From an uncultured Clostridia bacterium (GTDB lineage Bacteria > Bacillota > Clostridia > Christensenellales > Borkfalkiaceae), in contig CANRDK010000003.1 in NCBI GenBank assembly GCA_947629345.1, positions 1 through 39,343 of the forward strand: a DNA stretch of 39,343 nt, written 5' to 3'. The position numbers were made by a program, and so were the translations under genes. Positions 1 to 7,410 of the stretch are shown here, piece by piece. The notes beneath the pieces are model-generated. The model was not told the origin of the DNA. It was given only the letters and a program-made list of their open reading frames with translations, and ran no database searches. Numbering within the stretch: position 1 is the stretch's first letter; each line of letters begins with the position of its first letter.

Positions 1-20
1 GGGTAGGGGGGTGGGCAACG
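1..20 (-). repeat. Partial copy of dispersed repeat family 1, truncated by the window start
   Basis: GGGTAGGGGGGTGGGCAACG is the reverse complement of CGTTGCCCACCCCCCTACCC, matching GTTGCCCACCCCCTACCC at 38188 and 39207. Confidence 0.7.
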
Positions 21-209
21 ACCGCAATCTGTATGCCCCCCCCCGCGAGATTCTTCGGGTTAAGTCCCGTCCTTTCGTCCTTCTCACGTTCTCAGAATGA
101 CGCGGGGCTGGGCGGACTTCGTTTGAGGGCGGACCCCCACCCCTACCCCGCCCCCTGACGCAGGGGGCAGGCAAGAGAAAGCTCAGAATGAGCGGGCGGG
201 GGATCTTGC

Positions 210-695
210 TTACGGCAGTTCGGCTACTTCCAATTTATCCTCAAAATGTTCATAGGTTAGGCCTACAAAGTCGCCCAAATACTTGCGGATCTCTCCGTTG
301 TCCAAGACGAAGTAGCCATTTTTGACGCCATACTCGTAAAATGTGAACGTGTATCCCGCCTCGCCGTCCTTCCAAAACGTGATGACCACTTTGCTCGAAT
401 AGTTTTCCGTGTCGATCTTGTCGTACGTCTCCTCGCTGTACGAAAGGCCGTTTATGCTTTGATAGACTTCGTTTATGATCTCCCGATTTGCCGATGTGCC
501 ATAGTAATCCTTATCGACATCGAGCGGCATCCGATCGGAATGCTTGGAGATATGATGATATTCGAGTGAAACTTCATCGTAATTTTCGATATCCAAACCC
601 AATTCGAGCTTCGGCCAATCTTTCATATCCCCACCGCAGGCGCATAGGAGCACCAAAAGAAACGGGAGCAAAAGACAAAAAACTTTCTTCCTCAT
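210..695 (-). CDS. Small predicted lipoprotein (161 aa)
   Basis: Signal peptide with lipobox-like MRKKVFCLLLPFLLVLLCACGG; SD AGGAGG just upstream of the ATG. Confidence 0.8.
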   Translation of the reverse strand: MRKKVFCLLLPFLLVLLCACGGDMKDWPKLELGLDIENYDEVSLEYHHISKHSDRMPLDVDKDYYGTSANREIINEVYQSINGLSYSEETYDKIDTENYSSKVVITFWKDGEAGYTFTFYEYGVKNGYFVLDNGEIRKYLGDFVGLTYEHFEDKLEVAELP

Positions 696-967
696 AAGTA
701 CCTCCTACTGATATAACGTATGAAAGGCAAAAATGTCCCGCAAATCAATGAATTTTTATAAATTTATGATAGCGGAATTCGTGGGCGGAATGAGGCGGCT
801 GCGTCACCATATCCCGACATTCTAATTGCGTCACCCTGCCCCGCGCGCATTCTTATTGCACTAAGCGCAGCACGAGGAGCGTAGCGACGAAGTAGCGAAG
901 CGAGGGGATCTCGTAAACTTACGGACTTCCGTTCTTAGAGCGAGATTCTCTCGCCCCTTCGGGGCTC

Positions 968-1046
968 GGAATGAGGGGAAAAACTCCCGTTAGTTTAACG
1001 GGATCCTTCGCTGCGCTCAGGATGAGCGCGCGGGGCAGAATGAGCG
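968..1046. repeat. Dispersed repeat family 2 (GTTTAACGGGATCCTTC...CTCAGGATGAGCGCG)
   Basis: Shares GTTTAACGGGATCCTTC and CTCAGGATGAGCGCG-GGGGCAG-ATGAGC with 38400-38485. Confidence 0.7.
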
Positions 1047-1066
1047 GTGGGAGGCCAAATAAAGCC

Positions 1067-2002
1067 TTATTCTTCCCTCTTCCCCCTCTTTCGTGCAAAG
1101 TAGACGAGGGTAAACGAGAGCGCCGCGCCGACGAGGAAGAGCGCCGCAGCCGCCACAAAGTACCACGGATCGGTCATCAGCATGTTCCCCGTCTCACGAA
1201 TGACAGAGGTATACACGGCGGGAATGCTCCCCACAATGAAGCCGATGATTGCAAAATACGTCCCTTTCGGAAACTTTTTGAGCAGAAATTTCATCAGGAC
1301 GGAGATGCCGAAAAAGCCTGCGATCACCCCGATCCCCGCACACGCAAAGACGAGGAGGCTGACCCCGACGTCCATTCCCTGCAAGAGATGCCCCGTTAAG
1401 AGCTCGACGAGCGGAGTATAGTACCCGAAGATGAGGAGGAGCATCGACCCCGAGATCCCGGGGACGACGAGCGCACATGCTCCCACGGCTCCGATGAGGA
1501 CGAGGAGCAGATAGCCCCCGAAATTCAGGTTGAGGAGGTCCTTCTCCCCCGCATTCGGCAGAAAACACAGGAAAATCGCAAAGGCAAGCGGGACGAGGAG
1601 AGCCGCGATGTGTGTCCATTTCGGCCTGCCCTTCACCTTCTCCGTCACAGAGGGAAGTCCGCCGAGGGCCAGCCCAACGAAGAGGGAGACGGTTGGGATG
1701 GGAAAGTGTGCAAGCCCCCATTGTATGGGTAAAATGAGCGCCGCAACTCCCAAAACAAGCCCGATGAGGATGGGGAGAAGGAATAAAATGCTCGATTTGA
1801 AGTGTTTGAAGAGGTCGGCAACGCTTCCGACAAGTTTTTCGTAGATACCCAAGATCGCCGCCACCGACCCGCCCGAAAAGCCGGGAATGATGAAGGCGAC
1901 GCCGATGGCCGCCCCTCTCAGGATGTTGAGAAGGAATTCGACGATCGGATTGTTCTGTTTTTCGCCTTGAGGCTCCGCCGCGGGCAAACCATTTTCTTCC
2001 AT
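1067..2002 (-). CDS. DUF368 family polytopic membrane protein (family implicated in undecaprenyl-phosphate translocation)
   Basis: 311 aa multi-TM; family-like motif LRGAAIGVAFIIPGFSGGSVAAILGIYEKL and a second internal-repeat motif CALVVPGISGSMLLLIFGYY. Confidence 0.85.
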   Translation of the reverse strand: MEENGLPAAEPQGEKQNNPIVEFLLNILRGAAIGVAFIIPGFSGGSVAAILGIYEKLVGSVADLFKHFKSSILFLLPILIGLVLGVAALILPIQWGLAHFPIPTVSLFVGLALGGLPSVTEKVKGRPKWTHIAALLVPLAFAIFLCFLPNAGEKDLLNLNFGGYLLLVLIGAVGACALVVPGISGSMLLLIFGYYTPLVELLTGHLLQGMDVGVSLLVFACAGIGVIAGFFGISVLMKFLLKKFPKGTYFAIIGFIVGSIPAVYTSVIRETGNMLMTDPWYFVAAAALFLVGAALSFTLVYFARKRGKREE

Positions 2003-2009
2003 TTACTTC

Positions 2010-2038
2010 AGTATATCATAGCGGCCGTGAAAATACAA
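2010..2038 (-). promoter_or_regulatory. Predicted sigma-A-like promoter for the DUF368 gene
   Basis: Minus strand TTGTAT (2038-2033), 17-bp spacer, TATACT (2015-2010); start codon only 7 nt beyond the -10. Confidence 0.5.
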
Positions 2039-2069
2039 CCGATAAAACGTGAAAGTGCCCGAAAAACAC

Positions 2070-2098
2070 TTGCTTTTTTACATTCGATGGTGTACAAT
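2070..2098 (+). promoter_or_regulatory. Predicted promoter for tRNA-Arg
   Basis: TTGCTT (2070-2075), 17-bp spacer, TACAAT (2093-2098); predicted +1 about 3 nt before the mature tRNA. Confidence 0.65.
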
Positions 2099-2107
2099 AG
2101 AGAAAAT

Positions 2108-2182
2108 GCTTCCTTAGTTAAATGGATATAACAGCCCCCTCCTAAGGGGCCGTTGTGGGTTCGATTCCCGCAGGGAGTACCA
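2108..2182 (+). tRNA. tRNA-Arg (anticodon CCT), CCA encoded
   Basis: GCTTCCT...AGGGAGT acceptor pairing (with G-U pairs), anticodon arm GCCCC-CTCCTAA-GGGGC, T-loop GTTCGATTC, discriminator A plus CCA. Confidence 0.93.
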
Positions 2183-2221
2183 AAAGAGAGACAGGTTTTG
2201 GGCCTGTCTCTCTTTTGGTAC
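2177..2221 (+). terminator. Intrinsic terminator-like hairpin; perfect 19-bp inverted repeat overlapping the tRNA 3' end
   Basis: GTACCAAAAGAGAGACAGG (2177-2195) / CCTGTCTCTCTTTTGGTAC (2203-2221), 7-nt loop TTTTGGG. Confidence 0.8.
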
Positions 2222-2276
2222 ATTTTGTGTCGCTCGAATGCGACGGGTTCGGATCTATCATTTTCTTCAAGAAAGA

Positions 2277-2305
2277 TCAATGAGGCCGACGATCGGCCCC
2301 ATTGA
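2277..2305 (-). terminator. Possible terminator for the leftward GH3/lipoprotein operon
   Basis: TCAATG-A-GGCCGA CGA TCGGCC-C-CATTGA hairpin; T-rich TCTTTCTT follows on the minus strand. Confidence 0.4.
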
Positions 2306-2380
2306 TTTAAAGGAGGAAAATAAATTAAAGCTTGTTGTGTAGGTTAGTTTTGATGAGCCGCGGCTCTGCGGCCGCAAAAG

Positions 2381-3808
2381 TTAAGCCTGAAACTTCATAG
2401 CCTGCAGTTCTTCAGCGGTCTTGTCCTTTGCATCGTCCGTCACCAACGGAAGCCAGCATCCGAACTCGGTCACCCACAACGCGCTGTTATCGATCTTTTC
2501 ATAAGTGATCGACACGTCGGAGGGCGTGAGCATGGCGATCTTGTCGAGGTGGACTTCAGCTCCTCCGTTATACTGGTAGAATTCGATGGTGTTTTCGCCC
2601 TCCTCGAGATGGATGCACCCCATCGTATTCCAGACGAAACTGCACTTACTGTCATCCGAGTCGGGTTGGGCAAGCACGCTCTTCGTGGCAAATTCTTCCC
2701 CGTTGACATAGAGCGTTGCCCTTTCGGTGAATTTGCCGCGTTTGCCGCAATGGAGCTTGAGCGTCACGTCGCACGCCTTGCTCACGTTGAATGTGAATTT
2801 CACATTGCCGTAGCTGGGGTGCACACAGCCGCGCCCATCGTTGACATAATTGAGAACAGAGGGGGTACCTCCCTGCGGGTCAGAGAGTTCGGCGTCCTCT
2901 GCCTCGATCTCAATGGTCTTTGCGTTCTCGATATGATCGCCGCAGAACTTATGGTCCTCTTCGCTCGAATGGACGCAATAGGTCTTGATGCACCCGCCGC
3001 AGATCTCGCAGATGATGCACTCGCCGTCGTAATTATCCCATTTCCCGTTGAAACCGCAAACCGTGCAGGTAAAGTTGTCGTCAAACGTGTGCTCCGCCAT
3101 ATTCTTTTTCCGCGGGAGATTTTCGTTCAATCCCTTATCGCAGGAACGGTAGTCCTGTACCTTGTTGCGGGAGCAGACAAGCTTCTGCCAGTGATGGGTC
3201 GCAGACGTTTGGTATTTATAGGTATCCTCGTGCGGTTTGTAATGGCAGACAGAACAGGTGCCGTCGGGGCCGTTCGTGTCATGGTCCGCAATGTCGATCT
3301 TCTCCGTCGTGTGCTCGCAGGACGCCATATGGAAATGCTGTGTGGTGCTGACGCCCCAGTAGTCCGTCCTGTAGGTGTGCTTGTGCTGGGTCTCCGGCTT
3401 ATATCCGCACACGGAGCATGCCCCGTCCGCACCTTTCTGATCGTGCGCAGCCACGTCCTTCTTTTCCGTATCATGCACACAGGTCGCCGCGTGCCAGTGA
3501 TTCGTTTCGTCGTAGGTCCACGTTTCGGCAAAGGTATGCTCGTGCTGGGTCACAGGCTTGTATCCGCAGACGGAACATGCGCCGTCCGCACCCTTCTGAT
3601 CGTGCGCGGCCACGTCCTTCTTTTCCGTATCATGCCCGCAGGTCGCCGCATGCCAGTGATTCGTTTCGTCGTGGCTCCACGCTTCGGCAAAGGTGTGCTC
3701 GTGCTCGGAAGGACCCGTTCCCTCCTGCCCGCAAGCAGCAAAGGCAAGGCTACAGAGCCCCATTGCAACGGCCAGCAATACGCTGAACAGTTTAGTTACT
3801 TTCTTCAT
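2381..3808 (-). CDS. Lipoprotein with tandem His/Cys-rich repeats and a C-terminal CBM6/35-like domain (475 aa)
   Basis: Lipobox LAFAACG; repeats HTFAEAW..DETNHWHAATC.H..KKDVAAHDQKGADGACSVCGYKP; IEIEAEDAEL...NTIEFYQYNGGAEVHLDKIAML CBM-like signature. Confidence 0.8.
   Translation of the reverse strand: MKKVTKLFSVLLAVAMGLCSLAFAACGQEGTGPSEHEHTFAEAWSHDETNHWHAATCGHDTEKKDVAAHDQKGADGACSVCGYKPVTQHEHTFAETWTYDETNHWHAATCVHDTEKKDVAAHDQKGADGACSVCGYKPETQHKHTYRTDYWGVSTTQHFHMASCEHTTEKIDIADHDTNGPDGTCSVCHYKPHEDTYKYQTSATHHWQKLVCSRNKVQDYRSCDKGLNENLPRKKNMAEHTFDDNFTCTVCGFNGKWDNYDGECIICEICGGCIKTYCVHSSEEDHKFCGDHIENAKTIEIEAEDAELSDPQGGTPSVLNYVNDGRGCVHPSYGNVKFTFNVSKACDVTLKLHCGKRGKFTERATLYVNGEEFATKSVLAQPDSDDSKCSFVWNTMGCIHLEEGENTIEFYQYNGGAEVHLDKIAMLTPSDVSITYEKIDNSALWVTEFGCWLPLVTDDAKDKTAEELQAMKFQA
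3224..3703 (-). repeat. Intragenic tandem repeats (~52 aa / ~156 nt units, three clear copies plus a degenerate fourth beyond)
   Basis: CACGTCCTTCTTTTCCGTATCATG...GCCAGTGATTCGTTTCGTCG recurs near 3450 and 3610; a diverged copy lies near 3290. Confidence 0.85.
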
Positions 3809-3823
3809 GATGTTACCTCCATA

Positions 3824-6800
3824 TCATTTTTTGATTTTGCTTTTTTTGTCACGGACCCACACGACCCACGAGGTGGCCGTCATGATCAGGCAGACCCCTG
3901 TGAGCGTCGCGAATACCGCGATCATTGCCGTAATTGCAGTTTCCCACGCGGGAGTGATATCGATGAAGCTGGTGTCGGTAGAAACACCGTTCATCATCAA
4001 AGAATTGAGCTGGGTGTAGAGGATCCTGTGCGCGGATTCCCGCACCGAATTGCACACTGTGGCATTCTTTGCCTCGTAATAGGGTTTGAGCGCCCCCACC
4101 GCAAAGTTGCCCATCCATGCATCCTGTCCCGCGAGATTCGCAAAGGCGTGCACACTGGACTCGCCGCCCATATAAGCGTTGGTGCCGCAGGCGTCGGTGA
4201 TCGTGATCCCTGTGAAGCCCCACTCGTCGCGGCAGACCTTGTTGAGCAGGCTGTCATTTGCGCCCGCCCACACGGGACCGATGCTGTTGAACGAAGTCAT
4301 GAGCCCGTTGCACCAGCCGTCGACGATGGAAGTCTCAAAGGCCTTCAGATAGATCTCGCGGAGAGCCTGCTCATTTGACCAAGTGTGCACAGCTACGCCG
4401 CGATTGGTATCCTGATCATTGAGGGCGAAGTGCTTCGTGAAGAGGATCACGCCCATGCTGCGCATACCCTTGCTCTCGTAAGAACTGATCGTCCCCGCCA
4501 AAAATCCGTCCTCGCTGTAATACTCATTGACCCGTCCGCCATAGGCGCTGCGGTGAGTGTTGCAACCGACGCCGTAGATCCCCGCAATATTGCAGGTGAA
4601 CATTTCGGTGCCGAACACAACGCCGAGTTCCTCAATGAGCTCCTTGTTGAAGGTGCATGCGAGGATGGGCTCGCTGGGAAGCGCAAATCTACTGCTGCGA
4701 TTGCCGTTGGGACCGTCCTGTTGGGTAATGCCAGGCGCCGCAATGCTCGTGAGACCCGCGCTCGCACAGGAGCGCATCAGCGTTTCCTGTTCGTCAAAGG
4801 AGAGCTGGTTCAGAAGATCATCCCAGAGCGGATGGTCGTAGGGAAGACCGCGCAGCTGGATGAGCATCAGCTTTCCGTACTCGGAAGTCACCGTTTCATA
4901 GAGCGGCATCGTGTCTTCGGAATTGTTCGGGATCTCCTTTTCGTACTTCGACATGCTCGCATTCCACGCGCCCTTCAGGGCAAGGCTCACGCCGTTCGGA
5001 TAAGTCCCCGCCCAATCATTCCGCGAGAGGTAGGTGACGGTCTGGTCCATCTCTTCGTTGCAATTGACGTCCGCATAGTCAAAGCGGTTCACGATCTTCG
5101 TGCCGTTCTTGCTGACGGAATAGGTGGTGTAATCGTTGTTTCTGTAATTGATCTTATAGGCAAGCGCGGAGTTTCCGTCTGCGTCCATGCCGTCCGCCGT
5201 GGTCTTCCCCTTTGCGGCGAGAATGTTATTGACCGCATTGTGGGAATCCTGCCCGACCGCAAGATAGTAATCGCCTTTTTCGAGGATATATGTCCCCTGT
5301 CCGTATGCGTCGTAACTCTTAAACTCATACTCGGGGATCGTGCTCGTGACGGTCACGGTGCTGCCGGGCTCTATCTCAGGCGTCTTTTCGAAACCGACAA
5401 GTTCCACGGCAGACTTTTCGATTTTGTTTGCGATATCGTAGTCGGTGTACGGCTTCTGCAGATAGAACTGGACGGCGTCCTTGCCCGCACGGGAGCCCGT
5501 GTTGGTCACGTCCACGCTCACAATGTAATCGGAATCGGACTTGGTCACTTTGTAATTCGAATAGGAGAAACTTGTGTAACCTGCGCCGTATCCGAAGGGA
5601 TAGGCAACTTCCGCGCCGTAGCTCCATGCGCCGCCCGTGCTCATCTGGGAGCCCGTGGGGTCGCTCGCGTTGCCGCGGCCCAAGACGACGTCTTCATAGC
5701 GGGTCTCAAAATAACGGTAGCCGACATAGATCCCCTCTTGATAGACAACGTACTTGTTCAAAGTGGCAGGCGCTTCGTTCGGCATGCTCGTGTAAGTGAA
5801 ATCGCCGAAGTTGCGGTTTGCGGGCGCGGAGAATGCGTCGTAAAGCCATGTGTCCGTGGTGTGGCCGGAGGGCTCTGCGTTTCCGACAAGAACGTCCGCA
5901 AGCGCCTCGACGCCCATGCTGCCGCCCCAGTTGACCCAGAGGCAAGCGTCAACGTCATATTCATCCACCCATTTCAGGTTCATGGGAGTCGGGACGTTGA
6001 TGGCAAGAATGACTTTTTTGAGCGTGCCCTTGTCTTTGAGCTCTTTGAGGCTCCCGAGCAGACTGCGTTCATTCTTCGTGAGGGAGAGACGGGAACCGTC
6101 CTCCGCCGCCGGATAATAGGTATTTATGTCGCCGCCTTCACCGTAATAGCGGGAGAAGATGACGAGCGCCGCGTCGCCGTATTCTGCGATCGCATTTTTT
6201 GCGGCGGTGGAATAGTTGGAATAGGGCATCTCGTTTGTGCCTGCGAGCGTCACACCATAGCCGCGCTTGCCCGCATTCTCGATGGAAGTGAGGCAATCGG
6301 GATTGAGCTGGAATCCGACGTTCTCGGCAGTCAGCGCGCGCACGACGTCGATCAGATAGGCGTTTTCGTCGAGTTCGACTTGGCCGCTGCCGATCCCGTG
6401 ATAGACGTAATTTTTCGTCGCCACGCCGAAATTGGAGATCTTGGCGCCCTTTTTCAACGGGAGAGCTTTGCTGCCATCCGAACAGTCTTTATTCCAGAGA
6501 AGCACCATGCCCTCTTCGCAGACTTGCCGTGCGATCGCCTCGCTGTGGGCACGCATCGTTTCTTGGTTGATCTTCTGGTTGCGTATGCCTTTTCTGTCAT
6601 TGATCAAGTAGTTTCCGTTTTCATCCTTCATCGAGTACTCGGAGGTGAAATATTGGAAATCGTTGGGATTCTCAGTCTCCACTGCCACGGGAACGGTCCT
6701 CGTCACGCCGAAGAACTGATCGACAAACGTGTAGTACTGCTGTGCGATCGGATCGATGATGAGAAAGATGCTCATCAAAAGTGCAAAAAAGATGGTGAGC

Positions 6801-6850
6801 AGGGTCCACGCGGAACGCTTGAAGATGCGGCTTTTCATTGTCTCTTTCAT
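3824..6850 (-). CDS. GH3-family beta-glucosidase-like protein, domain-inverted (circularly permuted), TM helix at both ends (1008 aa)
   Basis: Order: N-TM, GH3 alpha/beta-sandwich (GMVLLWNKD..), Fn3-like (YPFGYGAGYTSFSYSNY...), then TIM-barrel motifs (TKHFALNDQDTNR; GFTGITITDACG), C-TM ITAMIAVFATLTGVCLIMTATSWVVWV; SD AGGAGGAGG. Confidence 0.85.
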   Translation of the reverse strand: MKETMKSRIFKRSAWTLLTIFFALLMSIFLIIDPIAQQYYTFVDQFFGVTRTVPVAVETENPNDFQYFTSEYSMKDENGNYLINDRKGIRNQKINQETMRAHSEAIARQVCEEGMVLLWNKDCSDGSKALPLKKGAKISNFGVATKNYVYHGIGSGQVELDENAYLIDVVRALTAENVGFQLNPDCLTSIENAGKRGYGVTLAGTNEMPYSNYSTAAKNAIAEYGDAALVIFSRYYGEGGDINTYYPAAEDGSRLSLTKNERSLLGSLKELKDKGTLKKVILAINVPTPMNLKWVDEYDVDACLWVNWGGSMGVEALADVLVGNAEPSGHTTDTWLYDAFSAPANRNFGDFTYTSMPNEAPATLNKYVVYQEGIYVGYRYFETRYEDVVLGRGNASDPTGSQMSTGGAWSYGAEVAYPFGYGAGYTSFSYSNYKVTKSDSDYIVSVDVTNTGSRAGKDAVQFYLQKPYTDYDIANKIEKSAVELVGFEKTPEIEPGSTVTVTSTIPEYEFKSYDAYGQGTYILEKGDYYLAVGQDSHNAVNNILAAKGKTTADGMDADGNSALAYKINYRNNDYTTYSVSKNGTKIVNRFDYADVNCNEEMDQTVTYLSRNDWAGTYPNGVSLALKGAWNASMSKYEKEIPNNSEDTMPLYETVTSEYGKLMLIQLRGLPYDHPLWDDLLNQLSFDEQETLMRSCASAGLTSIAAPGITQQDGPNGNRSSRFALPSEPILACTFNKELIEELGVVFGTEMFTCNIAGIYGVGCNTHRSAYGGRVNEYYSEDGFLAGTISSYESKGMRSMGVILFTKHFALNDQDTNRGVAVHTWSNEQALREIYLKAFETSIVDGWCNGLMTSFNSIGPVWAGANDSLLNKVCRDEWGFTGITITDACGTNAYMGGESSVHAFANLAGQDAWMGNFAVGALKPYYEAKNATVCNSVRESAHRILYTQLNSLMMNGVSTDTSFIDITPAWETAITAMIAVFATLTGVCLIMTATSWVVWVRDKKSKIKK

Positions 6851-7107
6851 TCGGACACCTCCTCCTTATCGAGTTTTCCCGTTTCCCTGAGCACATATAG
6901 GACGACAGATCCCACAAAACCCAAGAAAAACAAAATGTCGAATACGAACATTACCACTTGATACCATTCCCCAAAGAAGGACGCGACCTCGTTGGTCTGG
7001 GCCGCAATGCCATTCAGGAGGATATACACGGCGATCACGCCGACCGTCAGAAAAAAGACGAACATCGCGCACACGCCCATGATGATACCCCAAGGAATTT
7101 TCTTCAT
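6847..7107 (-). CDS. Small membrane protein (86 aa), translationally coupled to the downstream GH3 gene
   Basis: MKKIPWGIIMGVCAMFVFFLTVGVIAVYIL..., two predicted TM helices; 4-nt ATGA overlap with the GH3 start at 6850. The track start at 7122 contains the SD (AAGGAG) for the ATG at 7107, so 7107 is preferred. Confidence 0.75.
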   Translation of the reverse strand: MKKIPWGIIMGVCAMFVFFLTVGVIAVYILLNGIAAQTNEVASFFGEWYQVVMFVFDILFFLGFVGSVVLYVLRETGKLDKEEVSE

Positions 7108-7270
7108 GATTATCTCCTTCATACAGAATTTTCATAGCGCCTGCGCTACGCGTTTGGCAAGCGCTTCGGGAGGCGACTGCGCATTCGCCGTTCCCGAACC
7201 CGACAGGCAGAAGGAACGTCCGCGCCAAGCGCATGCGGTCCGTCTGCGAAGCCATCTTATTGGTGATTTG

Positions 7271-7299
7271 ATTATAGCAAAAAAAATTTTTTTGTTTCA
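7271..7299 (-). promoter_or_regulatory. Candidate promoter of the leftward GH3 operon (perfect -10, poor -35)
   Basis: Minus strand TATAAT (7276-7271); 17-bp spacer is essentially A8T7; -35 position is TGAAAC. Confidence 0.5.
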
Positions 7300-7315
7300 T
7301 AAACAGCCTAAAATC

Positions 7316-7347
7316 GAAAAAAATAATCCTATTCTGTCAAATAGGAT
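7316..7347 (-). terminator. Intrinsic terminator after the two-component system genes
   Basis: ATCCTATT (7326-7333) / AATAGGAT (7340-7347) hairpin followed on the minus strand by TATTTTTTTCG. Confidence 0.65.
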
Positions 7348-7410
7348 CATTTTTACGAGAAAAAAATTGCCGATTCGATCATTTTTGATAACTTTTGATA
7401 AAAACAGCGC

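Noticed and set aside
2008-2280. 90-aa minus-strand ORF
   Set aside because: Mostly the antisense of tRNA-Arg and its terminator (GTPCGNRTHNGPLGGG is a typical antisense-tRNA translation).
2306-2335. Strong SD-like AAAGGAGG on the plus strand (2311-2318)
   Set aside because: No ATG/GTG/TTG gives an ORF of meaningful length; it may be a vestige but cannot be supported.
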